From Nocardioides sp. AX2bis (GTDB lineage Bacteria > Actinomycetota > Actinomycetes > Propionibacteriales > Nocardioidaceae), in assembly GCF_902506435.1 (NCBI RefSeq), contig NZ_LR733215.1, positions 1,929,528-1,993,527 of the forward strand: 64,000 nt of DNA, given 5' to 3'. Under the pieces are notes generated by a model. The model had not been told where the DNA came from, did no database searches, and saw nothing but the letters and a program-made list of their open reading frames with translations. Position numbers and translations under genes: made by a program. The first letter of the stretch is position 1. Every line of letters begins with the position of its first letter. Shown here piece by piece: positions 16,344 to 26,925 of the stretch.

Positions 16344-17142
16344 CCTGCACCTCCAGCCTGCGGCGCCCGGCCCGGGTCAGCACCTGTCCCAGGACCGCGG
16401 CGGCGGCCAGCCAGGCGGCCTGCTGCGCGACGAGCAGCAGCGCCGGGAGGCCCTCGACGCGCCCGGAGAGCAGGTCGACGGGGTACATCATCATCGAGGG
16501 GAACGGGGTCGACACCGCGACCGCGTGGAGCCAGTCGGGGAAGAGGCTGATCGGCACGAACAGCCCGGCCAGGAAGCCCGAGGCGACCATGTAGAGGATC
16601 TGCAGGCCGCGGGTCTCGACGATCCAGAACCCGACCACGGCCAGCAGGTAGACGCAGGCGCAGGACAGCACGATGCCGAGCAGCACGCTGACCGCCCCGA
16701 GGAGGTACGTCCACGCGGACCCGGGGGTGCTCATCCCGACCAGCAGCGCGCCGATCACCACCGACGGCACGCCGCGGGGGAGCAGGGCGAAGAGCCGGCG
16801 GCCGGTGTCGGTGGCGACCGCGGCCGCCTGGACGTCGAGCGGGCGCAGGAAGTCGACCGCGACGTCACCGGTGCGGACCCGGTCGGCCATGTCGGTGCGG
16901 CCGGTCAGGTTCACCGAGCCGAGCAGGCCCTGGGAGAGCCAGATGTAGGCGCTCATCTCGGCCAGGTCGTAGCCCCGCAGCTCCCCGCCGGCGGCCCGGA
17001 CGGTGGCGAACAGGATCGCCACCTTCAGCAGCCCGAAGGTGGCGTTGGCGACCAGGCCGCCGAACGCGGCGAGCAGGTAGGCCGACTGCTCCCGGAACCC
17101 GGCCCGCACCAGGCGGAGGTAGGTCCCGACCGGTGAGCGCAC
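16336..17142 (-). CDS. ABC-2 family permease, first gene of exporter operon
   Basis: The 268-residue membrane subunit (PF06182 type) has about six spans. It opens with YLRLVRAGFREQSAYLLAAFGGLVANATFG and contains RTGDVAVDFLRPLDVQAAAV, the counterpart of the charged loop in its partner. GTG 17142 is preceded by TAGGTT at 9 bases. With the genes ending at 15381 and 14407 it forms a permease-permease-ATPase operon linked by 8-bp and 4-bp overlaps. It is divergent from the SDR gene at 17203, with 60 bp between the start codons. Confidence 0.9.
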   Translation of the reverse strand: MRSPVGTYLRLVRAGFREQSAYLLAAFGGLVANATFGLLKVAILFATVRAAGGELRGYDLAEMSAYIWLSQGLLGSVNLTGRTDMADRVRTGDVAVDFLRPLDVQAAAVATDTGRRLFALLPRGVPSVVIGALLVGMSTPGSAWTYLLGAVSVLLGIVLSCACVYLLAVVGFWIVETRGLQILYMVASGFLAGLFVPISLFPDWLHAVAVSTPFPSMMMYPVDLLSGRVEGLPALLLVAQQAAWLAAAAVLGQVLTRAGRRRLEVQGG

Positions 17143-17190
17143 AAGCGCGAGAACCTACTCCGGGGTGACCGGTGGGTCAACGGGCCGGGT

Positions 17191-17196
17191 TAGCGT
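17191..17196 (+). promoter_or_regulatory. -10 box TAGCGT of SDR gene
   Basis: TAGCGT followed by CGCGGC and ATG 17203. Confidence 0.6.
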
Positions 17197-17202
17197 CGCG
17201 GC

Positions 17203-18033
17203 ATGGCTGACGACAAGACCTGGTTCATCACCGGTGCCTCCCGCGGTTTCGGCCGCGAGTGGAGCATCGCCGCCCTCGAGCGCGGCGACCGCGTGGCCGC
17301 CACCGCCCGCGACACCTCCACGCTGGACGACCTCGTGGAGCGCTACGGCGACGCCGTCCTCCCGCTCCAGCTCGACGTCACCGACCGCGACGCCGACTTC
17401 GCGGCCGTCGCGCAGGCGCACGAGGCGTTCGGCCGTCTCGACGTCATCGTGAACAACGCCGGCTACGGCCACTTCGGCTTCACCGAGGAGCTCAGCGAGG
17501 CCGACTTCCGCGACCAGATGGAGACCAACGTCTTCGGCGCGATGTGGGTCACCCAGGCGGCGCTGCCGTTCCTGCGCGAGCAGGGCAGCGGGCACATCCT
17601 GCAGGTGTCCTCGATCGGTGGGATCACGGCGTTCGCCGGCATCGGCGCGTACCACGCCTCGAAGTGGGCGCTCGAGGGCTTCAGCCAGGCGCTGGCCCAG
17701 GAGGTCGCGGAGTTCGGCGTCCACGTCACGATCATCGAGCCCGGCGGGTTCGCGACCGACTGGGCCGGGTCCTCGGCGAGCCACTCCGAGGTCGTCCCGG
17801 CCTACGAGGCCGCCCGCGAGCGGATGCAGGAGGCGCGCAGGAGCCGGGCCACCAGCGGGCCCGGTGACCCCGTCGCCTCGGCGCAGGCCGTCCTGCGTGT
17901 CGTCGACGCCGACGAGCCGCCGCTGCGGGTCTTCTTCGGCAGCGCCCCGCTCGCGCTCGCCAAGGCCGACTACGAGGGCCGTCTCGCCACCTGGGAGAAG
18001 TGGCAGGACGTGGCCGAGCTCGCCCAGGGATGA
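17203..18033 (+). CDS. Short-chain dehydrogenase/reductase
   Basis: The 276-residue classical SDR binds NAD(P) through FITGASRGFGREW (residues 8-20). NNAGYG marks the active-site helix, the catalytic Ser lies in VSSIGG, and YHASK is the YxxxK pair. The variant 'GASRGFG' and the C-terminal IEPGGFATDWAGSSA are typical of SDRs annotated as ketoreductases or retinol-dehydrogenase-like; the substrate is unknown. It is probably leaderless and transcribed alone. The stop codon abuts the palindrome that precedes aconitase. Confidence 0.87.
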   Translation: MADDKTWFITGASRGFGREWSIAALERGDRVAATARDTSTLDDLVERYGDAVLPLQLDVTDRDADFAAVAQAHEAFGRLDVIVNNAGYGHFGFTEELSEADFRDQMETNVFGAMWVTQAALPFLREQGSGHILQVSSIGGITAFAGIGAYHASKWALEGFSQALAQEVAEFGVHVTIIEPGGFATDWAGSSASHSEVVPAYEAARERMQEARRSRATSGPGDPVASAQAVLRVVDADEPPLRVFFGSAPLALAKADYEGRLATWEKWQDVAELAQG

Positions 18034-18037
18034 TGTA

Positions 18038-18051
18038 TCTTGACATCAAGA
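18038..18051. promoter_or_regulatory. Palindromic operator candidate upstream of acnA
   Basis: TCTTGACATCAAGA has perfect 6-bp arms around CA. It contains TTGACA (18040-18045), a consensus -35 element. A possible -10, TACCGT, lies further down at 18095-18100, too far to pair with that -35. A repressor bound here would control acnA; I cannot name it. Confidence 0.5.
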
Positions 18052-18175
18052 GACTTCGTGGTCCCCGGGTGACTCGCGGTAAGGGCAGCCTTCCTACCGT
18101 CCACCCGGGCGACGGCGGCAGGATGGGCGCGCGGGTCCCGCGACGCAGGTTGACGTGACAGAGGAGATGACGGGC

Positions 18176-21001
<2,826 letters not shown>

Positions 21002-21066
21002 TCATCGCTGCGTCGACGGCCGGGACGGTCACGCTCCTCGGGGAGCCGCTGACCGTCCTGGCCGTC

Positions 21067-21768
21067 GTGCTGTGCGCGGTCCTCGTCGGGGCCGTCGTGC
21101 AGAACCTCGTCGGGCTCGGGCTGGGGCTGGTGGGAGCGCCGGTGATCACGCTGGTTGCGCCGGACCTGATGCCGGACGTCCTGCTGTGGCTCGCGGTGGC
21201 GCTGCCCCTGGTCACCCTCTGGCGGGACCACGGGGACATCGACTGGCGTGGGCTGATCTGGACCGCGCCCACCCGGGTGGTCGGCACCGTCGGGGGTGTG
21301 GCCGCGATCGCCGCCCTCTCCGGCGCCGCGCTCGGCGTCATGGTCGGTGTGATCGTGCTGGCCGCCGTCCTGCTCACCTGGCGCGCGGTGACCGTCCCGC
21401 TCAACCGGGGCACGCTGCTGGGCGCCGGTCTGCTCGGTGGGTTCGCCGGGACCGCAAGCTCGGTGGGCGGCCCGCCGATGGCCCTGCTCTACCAGCACAG
21501 CCCGCCGCAGCGGATCCGTACGACGCTGGCGGTCTACTTCACCACCGGCTCCGCGCTGAGCCTGGGCGGGCTGGCCCTCGGCGGCCAGCTCGACGCCACC
21601 CACTTCTGGGTCGCGGTCGCCCTGCTGCCCGTCCTGCTGGTCGGGACGCTGCTCGGCAGCCGGGTGCGGCAGCGGGTCCCGGCCGCGAAGGTCCGGCCCG
21701 CCGTGCTCGTGGTCTGCGCCGCGTCCGCGATCGTGCTGCTGGTGCGCAGCGGTCTCGCGCTCGGCTGA
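21067..21768 (+). CDS. TauE/SafE-family anion exporter
   Basis: The permease has about 8 short membrane spans and the family's internal duplication (GLGLGLVGAPV in the first half, GGFAGTASSVGGPPMALLYQH in the second). Family members move sulfite, sulfoacetate or other small anions. The start is uncertain. GTG 21067 leaves a shortened first helix and no ribosome binding site, yet the frame is open back to the acnA stop (codons from 21001, only ATC and CTG as possible starts). CTG 21049 follows GGGGAG closely. Co-transcription with acnA is likely given the 65-bp gap. Confidence 0.8.
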   Translation: MLCAVLVGAVVQNLVGLGLGLVGAPVITLVAPDLMPDVLLWLAVALPLVTLWRDHGDIDWRGLIWTAPTRVVGTVGGVAAIAALSGAALGVMVGVIVLAAVLLTWRAVTVPLNRGTLLGAGLLGGFAGTASSVGGPPMALLYQHSPPQRIRTTLAVYFTTGSALSLGGLALGGQLDATHFWVAVALLPVLLVGTLLGSRVRQRVPAAKVRPAVLVVCAASAIVLLVRSGLALG

Positions 21769-21856
21769 ATCGGAAGTCGGTCTGCGGACCCCTCCGTCGG
21801 GGACCCTGGGTGCGTACTGACGGGTGAGAGCGGACGACGACGCCCCAGGAGGACCC

Positions 21857-23206
21857 GTGCCCACCCTGCAGGACCAGCTCGAGGAGCTCGCGCTGCGCGA
21901 GCCCGTCACCACGCCCACGACGGGGTTGTGGGAGCGCGGACGCAGGTACGGCCGCCGCCGGCGAGCGGGGGCGGTGCTGGTGGGCGGGGGCGCGGCGGCC
22001 GTGGTGCTGGCGGTGGTGGCGGTCGGCTGGCTCAGGGTGCCGGGCGCGGCCGACCTTCCCGCGACCGGCGGGACCCTCGAGCTTACGCTGCCGGACGCGT
22101 TCCACGAGCCGAGCCGCTGGCTCCCGACCACCGACGACCCGCCCGGACCGCTGGTCGCGGTGATCCCCACGCAGGACGCGAGCTTCTGGGGTGAGGAGGA
22201 GCCGGGCGTCGTGGGCGTCTCCGCCGCCACCGGGGAGTATGCGTTTCTCGACCTCCCGGGCCTGCCGGGGTCACCCACTGGTCCCGACGACTCGACGGCG
22301 CCGGCCCTCTCGGCCGACGGTCGGCTGGTGGCCTACTGGTACGTCGGGCAGACGCGGGGGGAGCCGGTGCGTCGTGGACCCGTGCTGGCCGGCGTCGCGG
22401 TGTACGACACGATCACGGGCGACGTGGTGCGGCGGCCGGTGCCGACCGAGCACGGTGTGAACGCGGCCGAGCTGACGTGGTCCGGGGACGTGCTGTGGAT
22501 GACCTGGATGGCCTGGGACACAGTCCGCCCACGCTCGGCGACCGGGTCGGGCGCCGTGGCCTGGACACCGACCACCGGCGCCGAGGTGGTCCACCCCGAG
22601 GTCTCGGACCTGGACGGCCTGACCGCGGGCGGGGACGGGAGCCTGGTGGCCGGGGGTCGACGTCTCGGGCTGCGAGACGCCGAGGACCCCGATGCCCCTG
22701 TCATGTCCTGGCGGTTCTCCCGGCCCACCACCGGTACCGCATACCTCTCCCCGGACGGCACGCGCGTCGCGGCGCTGGCCGGAGGGACGGCGACCTCCGA
22801 CACCGGCCGCCGGGGCAGGCTGCTGGTGGGCGAGGTCGGCGCGCCCGGCACGACGATCCGGCTCCGGGAGACGGCGGGGCAGGGCTGGAACGGCCTCGCG
22901 GGGTGGCGCGACGACGGGCACGTGGTCGCCAGCGACCTGGCCCGGGTTGCGGCGGAGGACCCCGAACCGTCGACGCTGCTCCACTCGGTCGACATCATCA
23001 CGGGCGACGTCGAGGACCTCGTCGTGCAGCGCACCGCCGCTGACGGTCCCCTCGTCCTGGCCCAGGACGCGCTGGCCGCACCGACGTACGACGCCCCCGA
23101 CCCTGCGCGGCCGCTGGACCCCCGTCTGGAGGCGGCGCTGCTGGCGGTGGCGCTGGTGACCGGCATCGCCGGCGTGCTGCTCTGGAGGCGTCGTGTCCGA
23201 CCGTGA
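21857..23206 (+). CDS. Membrane-anchored propeller-like protein beside an ECF sigma factor
   Basis: The 449-residue protein begins MPTLQDQLEELALREP. It has about 35 cytoplasmic residues ending in RRYGRRRRAG, a membrane span (about residues 37-60), and a large outer domain with beta-propeller-like repeats (PALSADGRLVAYWYVG, TAYLSPDGTRVAALAGG). A second span (LEAALLAVALVTGIAGVLLW) precedes a basic tail. GTG 21857 is chosen over 21824 because AGGAGG lies 4 bases upstream. It overlaps the sigma gene by 14 bp. Membrane proteins paired with SigE-type sigma factors often hold them inactive, so an anti-sigma or sensor role is plausible, but no anti-sigma domain is recognisable. Confidence 0.7.
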   Translation: MPTLQDQLEELALREPVTTPTTGLWERGRRYGRRRRAGAVLVGGGAAAVVLAVVAVGWLRVPGAADLPATGGTLELTLPDAFHEPSRWLPTTDDPPGPLVAVIPTQDASFWGEEEPGVVGVSAATGEYAFLDLPGLPGSPTGPDDSTAPALSADGRLVAYWYVGQTRGEPVRRGPVLAGVAVYDTITGDVVRRPVPTEHGVNAAELTWSGDVLWMTWMAWDTVRPRSATGSGAVAWTPTTGAEVVHPEVSDLDGLTAGGDGSLVAGGRRLGLRDAEDPDAPVMSWRFSRPTTGTAYLSPDGTRVAALAGGTATSDTGRRGRLLVGEVGAPGTTIRLRETAGQGWNGLAGWRDDGHVVASDLARVAAEDPEPSTLLHSVDIITGDVEDLVVQRTAADGPLVLAQDALAAPTYDAPDPARPLDPRLEAALLAVALVTGIAGVLLWRRRVRP

Positions 23207-23747
23207 CCTGAGCACGGACGCGCGCGCCTCGTTCGAGGCGTTCGTCATCGCCCGAATGCCCTCGCTGGTCCGTACCGCCACGCTGATCACCGGTGACCAC
23301 CACGACGCCGAGGAGGTCGTGCAGGTGGCCCTGGTGAAGGCCGTCCCGCACTGGTCGCGGCTGGTCGGTGACCCCGAGCCGTACGTGCGTCGCATCGTGG
23401 CCCGCGAGTGCGTCTCACGGTGGCGGCGACGGCGCTGGCGCGAGGAGTCCCGTTCCTCGCTCCCGGACCGTGGGGTGAGTGGTGTCGACAGCGAGGCGGC
23501 CCTCGACCTGCGCGCAGCGCTCGACCGGCTCGCGCCGCGTCAGCGCGCGGTGCTGGTCCTGCGCTACTTCGACGACCTGACCGAGCGCGAGACGGCCGCG
23601 GCCCTCGGGATCGCGGTGGGCACGGTGAAGTCGCAGACCCGTGACGCGTTGGCGCGGCTGCGTCGGGACCTTCCTGGCCTGCAGGTGGCCGGGGAGCGTC
23701 GCGACGACGGGTTCGGTCCGGCGCGCCCGGCTACCGTGACCACATGA
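23193..23747 (+). CDS. SigE-family ECF RNA polymerase sigma factor
   Basis: The 184-residue sigma-70 factor directs RNA polymerase to stress promoters. Region 2 spans residues 10-75 (ASFEAFVIARMPSLVRTATLIT, AEEVVQVALVKAVPHW). Region 4 spans 105-160 (ALDRLAPRQRAVLVLRYFDDLTERETAAALGIAVGTVKSQTRDAL), with a clear helix-turn-helix. GTG 23193 lies 4 bases after GGAGG inside the upstream gene. Here the sigma gene follows, rather than precedes, its putative membrane partner. The stop overlaps the next gene (ATGA). Confidence 0.9.
   Translation: MSDRDLSTDARASFEAFVIARMPSLVRTATLITGDHHDAEEVVQVALVKAVPHWSRLVGDPEPYVRRIVARECVSRWRRRRWREESRSSLPDRGVSGVDSEAALDLRAALDRLAPRQRAVLVLRYFDDLTERETAAALGIAVGTVKSQTRDALARLRRDLPGLQVAGERRDDGFGPARPATVTT
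23732..23737 (+). promoter_or_regulatory. Internal -10 box TACCGT before thiamine-binding gene
   Basis: TACCGT lies inside the sigma gene's last codons, six bases before ATG 23744. The small downstream genes can therefore be made without the sigma transcript. Confidence 0.5.
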
Positions 23748-24046
23748 TCGCCGCCTTCAGCATCAGCCCGGCCACCGCCGACGAGAGCGGGGGCGTGGCC
23801 GAGGCCGTGGCCGCCGCGGTACGCGTCGTCCGCGACTCCGGCCTGCCGCACGAGACCAATGCGATGTTCACCAACATCGAGGGGGAGTGGGACGAGGTGA
23901 TGGCGGTGGTCAAGGCCGCCGTCGACGCCGTGGCCGCGGTTTCGCCGCGGGTCTCGCTGGTCCTCAAAGCCGACGTGCGGCCCGGCTGGGACGGCCAGCT
24001 CACCGCCAAGGTGGAGCGGCTCGAGCAGGCGCTGGACCAGGAGTGA
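23744..24046 (+). CDS. MTH1187/YkoF-type thiamine-binding protein
   Basis: The 100-residue ferredoxin-like protein belongs to the MTH1187 family, formerly DUF77. It starts IAAFSISP, has ESGGVAEAVAAAVRVVRDSGLPHETNAMFTNIEGEWDEVMAVVKAAVDAV, and ends in the second strand pair VSLVLKADVRPGW. Relatives bind thiamine or its precursors and are thought to sense or deliver them. ATG 23744 overlaps the sigma stop and also has a leaderless -10 box. It overlaps the YjbQ gene, a natural partner since both relate to thiamine. Confidence 0.85.
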   Translation: MIAAFSISPATADESGGVAEAVAAAVRVVRDSGLPHETNAMFTNIEGEWDEVMAVVKAAVDAVAAVSPRVSLVLKADVRPGWDGQLTAKVERLEQALDQE

Positions 24047-24456
24047 GGTCGGAGACCAGGACCTACCGGACCGGCGACCGCGACGTCGTCCTCGACCTGA
24101 CCCGCGACTGCGCGGACTTCCTCGGCGGGGCCGCCGACGGGGGAGACGGGCTGCTGCACCTCTTCGTCCCGCACGCGACGGCCGGGCTGGCCGTGCTCGA
24201 GACGGGCGCCGGCAGCGACGACGACCTCCTCGCCGCGCTGCAGGACCTGCTCCCGGCCGACGACCGCTGGCGCCACCGCCACGGCAGCGCGGGCCACGGC
24301 CGCTCGCACGTGATGCCGGCGCTGGTCCCGCCGTACGCCTCCCTGCCGGTCCTCGGCGGCCGGATGGCGCTCGGTACCTGGCAGAGCGTCTGCCTGGTCG
24401 ACCTGAACGTCGACAACACCGAGCGCGAGGTGCGGTTCAGCTTCCTGGCCGGCTGA
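24043..24456 (+). CDS. YjbQ/UPF0047 secondary thiamine-phosphate synthase-like
   Basis: This 137-residue member of UPF0047 (YjbQ) has the conserved LLHLFVPHATAGLAVLETG, HRHGSAGHGRSHVMPALVPP and GTWQSVCLVDLN motifs, whose His residues form a metal or phosphate site. Overproduced YjbQ proteins show weak thiamine-phosphate synthase activity, but the physiological role is not settled. GTG 24043 overlaps the preceding stop. The gene ends 24 bp before the SOS box. Confidence 0.88.
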   Translation: MRSETRTYRTGDRDVVLDLTRDCADFLGGAADGGDGLLHLFVPHATAGLAVLETGAGSDDDLLAALQDLLPADDRWRHRHGSAGHGRSHVMPALVPPYASLPVLGGRMALGTWQSVCLVDLNVDNTEREVRFSFLAG

Positions 24457-24480
24457 GGGCGGGTTACAGCTGGCTGGTGT

Positions 24481-24496
24481 TCGAACGTGTGTTCGA
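24481..24496. promoter_or_regulatory. LexA-binding SOS box
   Basis: TCGAACGTGTGTTCGA matches the actinobacterial LexA consensus TCGAACNNNNGTTCGA exactly. It ends two bases before the -10 box TAGGCT (24499-24504), so bound LexA would block the promoter. Confidence 0.88.
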
Positions 24497-24498
24497 CG

Positions 24499-24504
24499 TA
24501 GGCT
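24499..24504 (+). promoter_or_regulatory. -10 box TAGGCT of the SOS-controlled gene
   Basis: TAGGCT, six bases, then GTG 24511; it directly follows the SOS box. Confidence 0.65.
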
Positions 24505-24510
24505 CAACGG

Positions 24511-24882
24511 GTGAACCCTCCCGTCGCGCCACCCGGCTGGCCCGCGGAGGTGCGCCCGCCCGATGCCCCGGAGTGGGTGCGCAGCGCCACCGTGTGGCTG
24601 CTCGACCAGTGCCCGCCGGAGTACCGCGGCCACCGCGCCGTCCGCGAGCAACCGATCGTGCTGGCCCGGTTCACCGTGCACCACGTCGAGGCCAGCCGCG
24701 ACGCCGTCCACCGGGCCCTGAGCGAGGCCCGCGCCGACCTGCCCAAGGTCGTCGACGCCTCGGTGGTCGAAGGGGCGGTCCAGGCCTGGTTGCACGAGGA
24801 GGCCCGGCTGCAGGGTCTGCGTCGGGCGGTGGGCCTGGTCGAGGAGGCGCTGCGCGGGCGTCGCTTCGCCGCCCGCCTCTGA
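24511..24882 (+). CDS. Unknown 123-residue protein under SOS control
   Basis: I recognise no family. The protein is soluble and mostly helical, with conserved-looking segments PEWVRSATVWLLDQCPPEYRGHRAVREQPIVLARFTVHHVEASRDAVHRALSEARADL and a C-terminal amphipathic helix (LQGLRRAVGLVEEALRGRRFA). There is no signal peptide, membrane span or nuclease motif. The perfect LexA site on its leaderless promoter predicts strong induction by DNA damage. A DNA-repair, checkpoint or division-arrest role would fit its regulation and small size, but that is inference. The stop is followed at once by a 22-bp repeat pair. Confidence 0.75.
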   Translation: MNPPVAPPGWPAEVRPPDAPEWVRSATVWLLDQCPPEYRGHRAVREQPIVLARFTVHHVEASRDAVHRALSEARADLPKVVDASVVEGAVQAWLHEEARLQGLRRAVGLVEEALRGRRFAARL

Positions 24883-24886
24883 CGCC

Positions 24887-24928
24887 GAGGTGACGCTTGC
24901 GGCGCCTCGAGATGACACTTCCGGACAC
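24887..24928. repeat. 22-bp unit repeat, two units (interspersed repeat family B)
   Basis: GAGGTGACGCTTGCGGCGCC starts at 24887 and GAGATGACACTTCCGGACAC at 24909. The same sequence in three units lies at 63751-63813, 39 kb away. Confidence 0.8.
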
Positions 24929-24957
24929 CCCGCCCGGCCCGGCCGCGGCCTATAGGC

Positions 24958-24969
24958 GAATGTTTGTTC
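24958..24969. promoter_or_regulatory. Degenerate SOS-box-like site before the DUF222-HNH gene
   Basis: GAATGTTTGTTC differs from the LexA core GAACNNNNGTTC by one base. It is followed directly by TACTGT (24970-24975) and TACTCT (24976-24981), either usable as a -10 box. DUF222/13E12 genes are known SOS-induced genes in M. tuberculosis. Confidence 0.5.
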
Positions 24970-25044
24970 TACTGTTACTCTCGCGTGGCCGGAAAGCCCC
25001 CTCTGAGCGGGAGGGATGTCGGCGGTCGGTGCTTGAGTAGACCC

Positions 25045-26412
25045 ATGACCACCGCCCACGCCGAGACCGACCTGGGGTGCGAGACACCCTGGGGCCCGGG
25101 TCCGGTGCGGGTACGTCCGGGGGTCCGCGTGACCGGTGCGCTGCTCGAGGCCCGCGGTGCTGTGAGTGCGGCGGCGGGTGTCTCGACCACGGCGTTGTCG
25201 AACGACGACCTGACCACCGCCGCGCACGAGATCACCGCCCTGGAGTCCCAGGTCGCGGCCTACAAGCTCGCCGTCCTCGCCGAAGCCAGAGACCGCGGCC
25301 AGCACGGCCCCGTGGGCGATGAGGCCGACACCGACCCCGCAGCCTGGCTCGGCAAGCTCACCGGCGACCCCACCGAGGTCCTGCGCGGCGGGCTCTGGAT
25401 CGCCCGGCTGCTTCAGACCAAGTACCACCACACGCGGCGCGCGCTGGAAGCCGGGACCCTGCGGCTCTCGCAGGCCAAGGTCCTGGTCCGCGCCGCCGAA
25501 CGCGCCACCAAGACGTTGACGGCTGAGCAGATCGCGTCAGCGGAGGAATCGCTAGTGCTGACCGCGACCGGTCAGTCCTGCCCCACGAACACCAAGGGGC
25601 GGCCGATGTCCGCGGCCCGGCTGCGCGACGAGGCACGGCGGGTGTTCGCGAACATGCTCCCGTCGAAGACCGAGGCCGACACCGCCGAGGGCGACGACGC
25701 AGCCGCCGAGGAGGAGAACGCGGCCCGGGAGTGCTACCTCAGCTTGAACGACCGCGGGGACGGGACCTTCCGCGGGACGTTCGTGATCCCGACCCTGCAC
25801 GGCAGGATCTTGCAAGCCGCCCTCGAGCGGCTCACCGCCCCGCGGCGTCACACCCGCGACACCGACGGCACGCCGATCACCGACGAGTCCGCCCAGCACG
25901 GCACCTCCTATGGCGAGAAGATCGGCGCCGGGTTCTGCGAGCTCCTCGAGCACCTGCCCACGAAGGGTTTCGACCACGGCAGCACCATCGGGCTGCTGAT
26001 CACCGCAGCCCTCGACAAGATCGCCGCCGGCGTCGGGACCGGGACCCTGGCCACCGGCGAGACGATCAGCATCCGCTCGATCCGGCGCCTGGCCTGCAAC
26101 GCCGGCCACCTCCCCGTGGTCCTGGGCGGGGACTCGATGCCCGTGGACGTCGGGAAGTCCCGGCGCAGGTTCACCCGCCATCAGGGCTACGCCCTGCGCG
26201 CGCTGCACCGCACCTGCGGTATCGCCGGCTGCGAGCGGCCCTTCGCGTGGTGCGAGCTCCACCACCTCCTGGAGTGGTCGCGTGGCGGGCCCACCGACCT
26301 ACGAAACGCACTCCCGTTGTGTGGGCACCACCACCGCAAGGCCCACGACCCCGCCTACGAGATGCGCAGGCACCGAGGCCGCGAGTACGTCCTGAAGAAG
26401 ATCCGCCGGTGA
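25045..26412 (+). CDS. DUF222 / HNH endonuclease domain protein (13E12 family)
   Basis: The 455-residue protein has an N-terminal DUF222 helical domain (ALSNDDLTTAAHEITALESQVAAYKLAVLAEA, LARLLQTKYHHTRRALEAGTLRLSQAKV-like) and a C-terminal HNH nuclease. The latter shows C-x4-C in CGIAGCERPFAWCELHHLLEWSRGGPTDLRNALPLCGHHHRKAHD, with the HH and N of the HNH motif. These actinobacterial repeat-family proteins occur in many copies per genome and are considered mobile-intron-like, though no element surrounds this one. ATG 25045 is my start; the frame is open from 24964, and GTG 24985 is possible. The first 27 extra codons look non-coding. Confidence 0.87.
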   Translation: MTTAHAETDLGCETPWGPGPVRVRPGVRVTGALLEARGAVSAAAGVSTTALSNDDLTTAAHEITALESQVAAYKLAVLAEARDRGQHGPVGDEADTDPAAWLGKLTGDPTEVLRGGLWIARLLQTKYHHTRRALEAGTLRLSQAKVLVRAAERATKTLTAEQIASAEESLVLTATGQSCPTNTKGRPMSAARLRDEARRVFANMLPSKTEADTAEGDDAAAEEENAARECYLSLNDRGDGTFRGTFVIPTLHGRILQAALERLTAPRRHTRDTDGTPITDESAQHGTSYGEKIGAGFCELLEHLPTKGFDHGSTIGLLITAALDKIAAGVGTGTLATGETISIRSIRRLACNAGHLPVVLGGDSMPVDVGKSRRRFTRHQGYALRALHRTCGIAGCERPFAWCELHHLLEWSRGGPTDLRNALPLCGHHHRKAHDPAYEMRRHRGREYVLKKIRR

Positions 26413-26472
26413 AGAGGGCCCCTACGCTCGGGTCTCCGAGACCCACCTCACCCGACCCCCGAGGAGACGCCC

Positions 26473-26919
26473 GTGCGCCGCTTCGCCAGTGCCCTGCTCG
26501 TCGACGCGCGCGGCTGGCTGCTGCTCCAGGAGCGCGACGAGCACCCGGTGATCGACCCGGAGCGGTGGAGTCTGCCGGGCGGCCACGTCGAGGAGGGCGA
26601 GGACGTCCTGGCCGCGGCGTACCGCGAGCTGGAGGAGGAGACGGGGCTGAGGCCGGCGCCGGGGACGCTGCGGCCGTGGCGCGAGCTGGCGGTCTTCCAC
26701 GAGGGGTACGCGAGCACGGACCCGGTCCACGTCCACCTCGCCGCCACGGCCGTCACCGACGCGGACGTCGACTGCCGGGAGGGTCGGCGGATCGTGTTCG
26801 TCGACCCGGCGACGCTGGTCGACCTGCCCCTGTCGGCGCTGGCCTCGCAGGCGCTGCCGCTGCTGCTGGCCGACCCGGTGTACGCCGCCCTGGTCGCCGA
26901 GGCCCGCGACCTCGCCTAG
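26473..26919 (+). CDS. NUDIX hydrolase
   Basis: The 148-residue protein hydrolyses a nucleoside diphosphate linked to X. The Nudix box is intact: GGHVEEGEDVLAAAYRELEEETGL, residues 35-58, fitting GX5EX7REUXEEXGU. The N-terminus RRFASALLVDARGWLLLQERDEHP and the later HVHLAATAVTD are typical of small MutT-like members; the substrate cannot be inferred. GTG 26473 follows CGAGGAGACGCCC, so the GAGGAG lies about 8 bases upstream. It ends six bases from the convergent GH18 gene. Confidence 0.9.
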   Translation: MRRFASALLVDARGWLLLQERDEHPVIDPERWSLPGGHVEEGEDVLAAAYRELEEETGLRPAPGTLRPWRELAVFHEGYASTDPVHVHLAATAVTDADVDCREGRRIVFVDPATLVDLPLSALASQALPLLLADPVYAALVAEARDLA

Positions 26920-26925
26920 GGACCC

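Noticed and set aside
25045..26412. Prophage or intein remnant around the HNH gene
   Set aside because: No integrase, att-like direct repeats, phage genes or splice motifs; DUF222-HNH proteins are normal chromosomal genes in actinobacteria.
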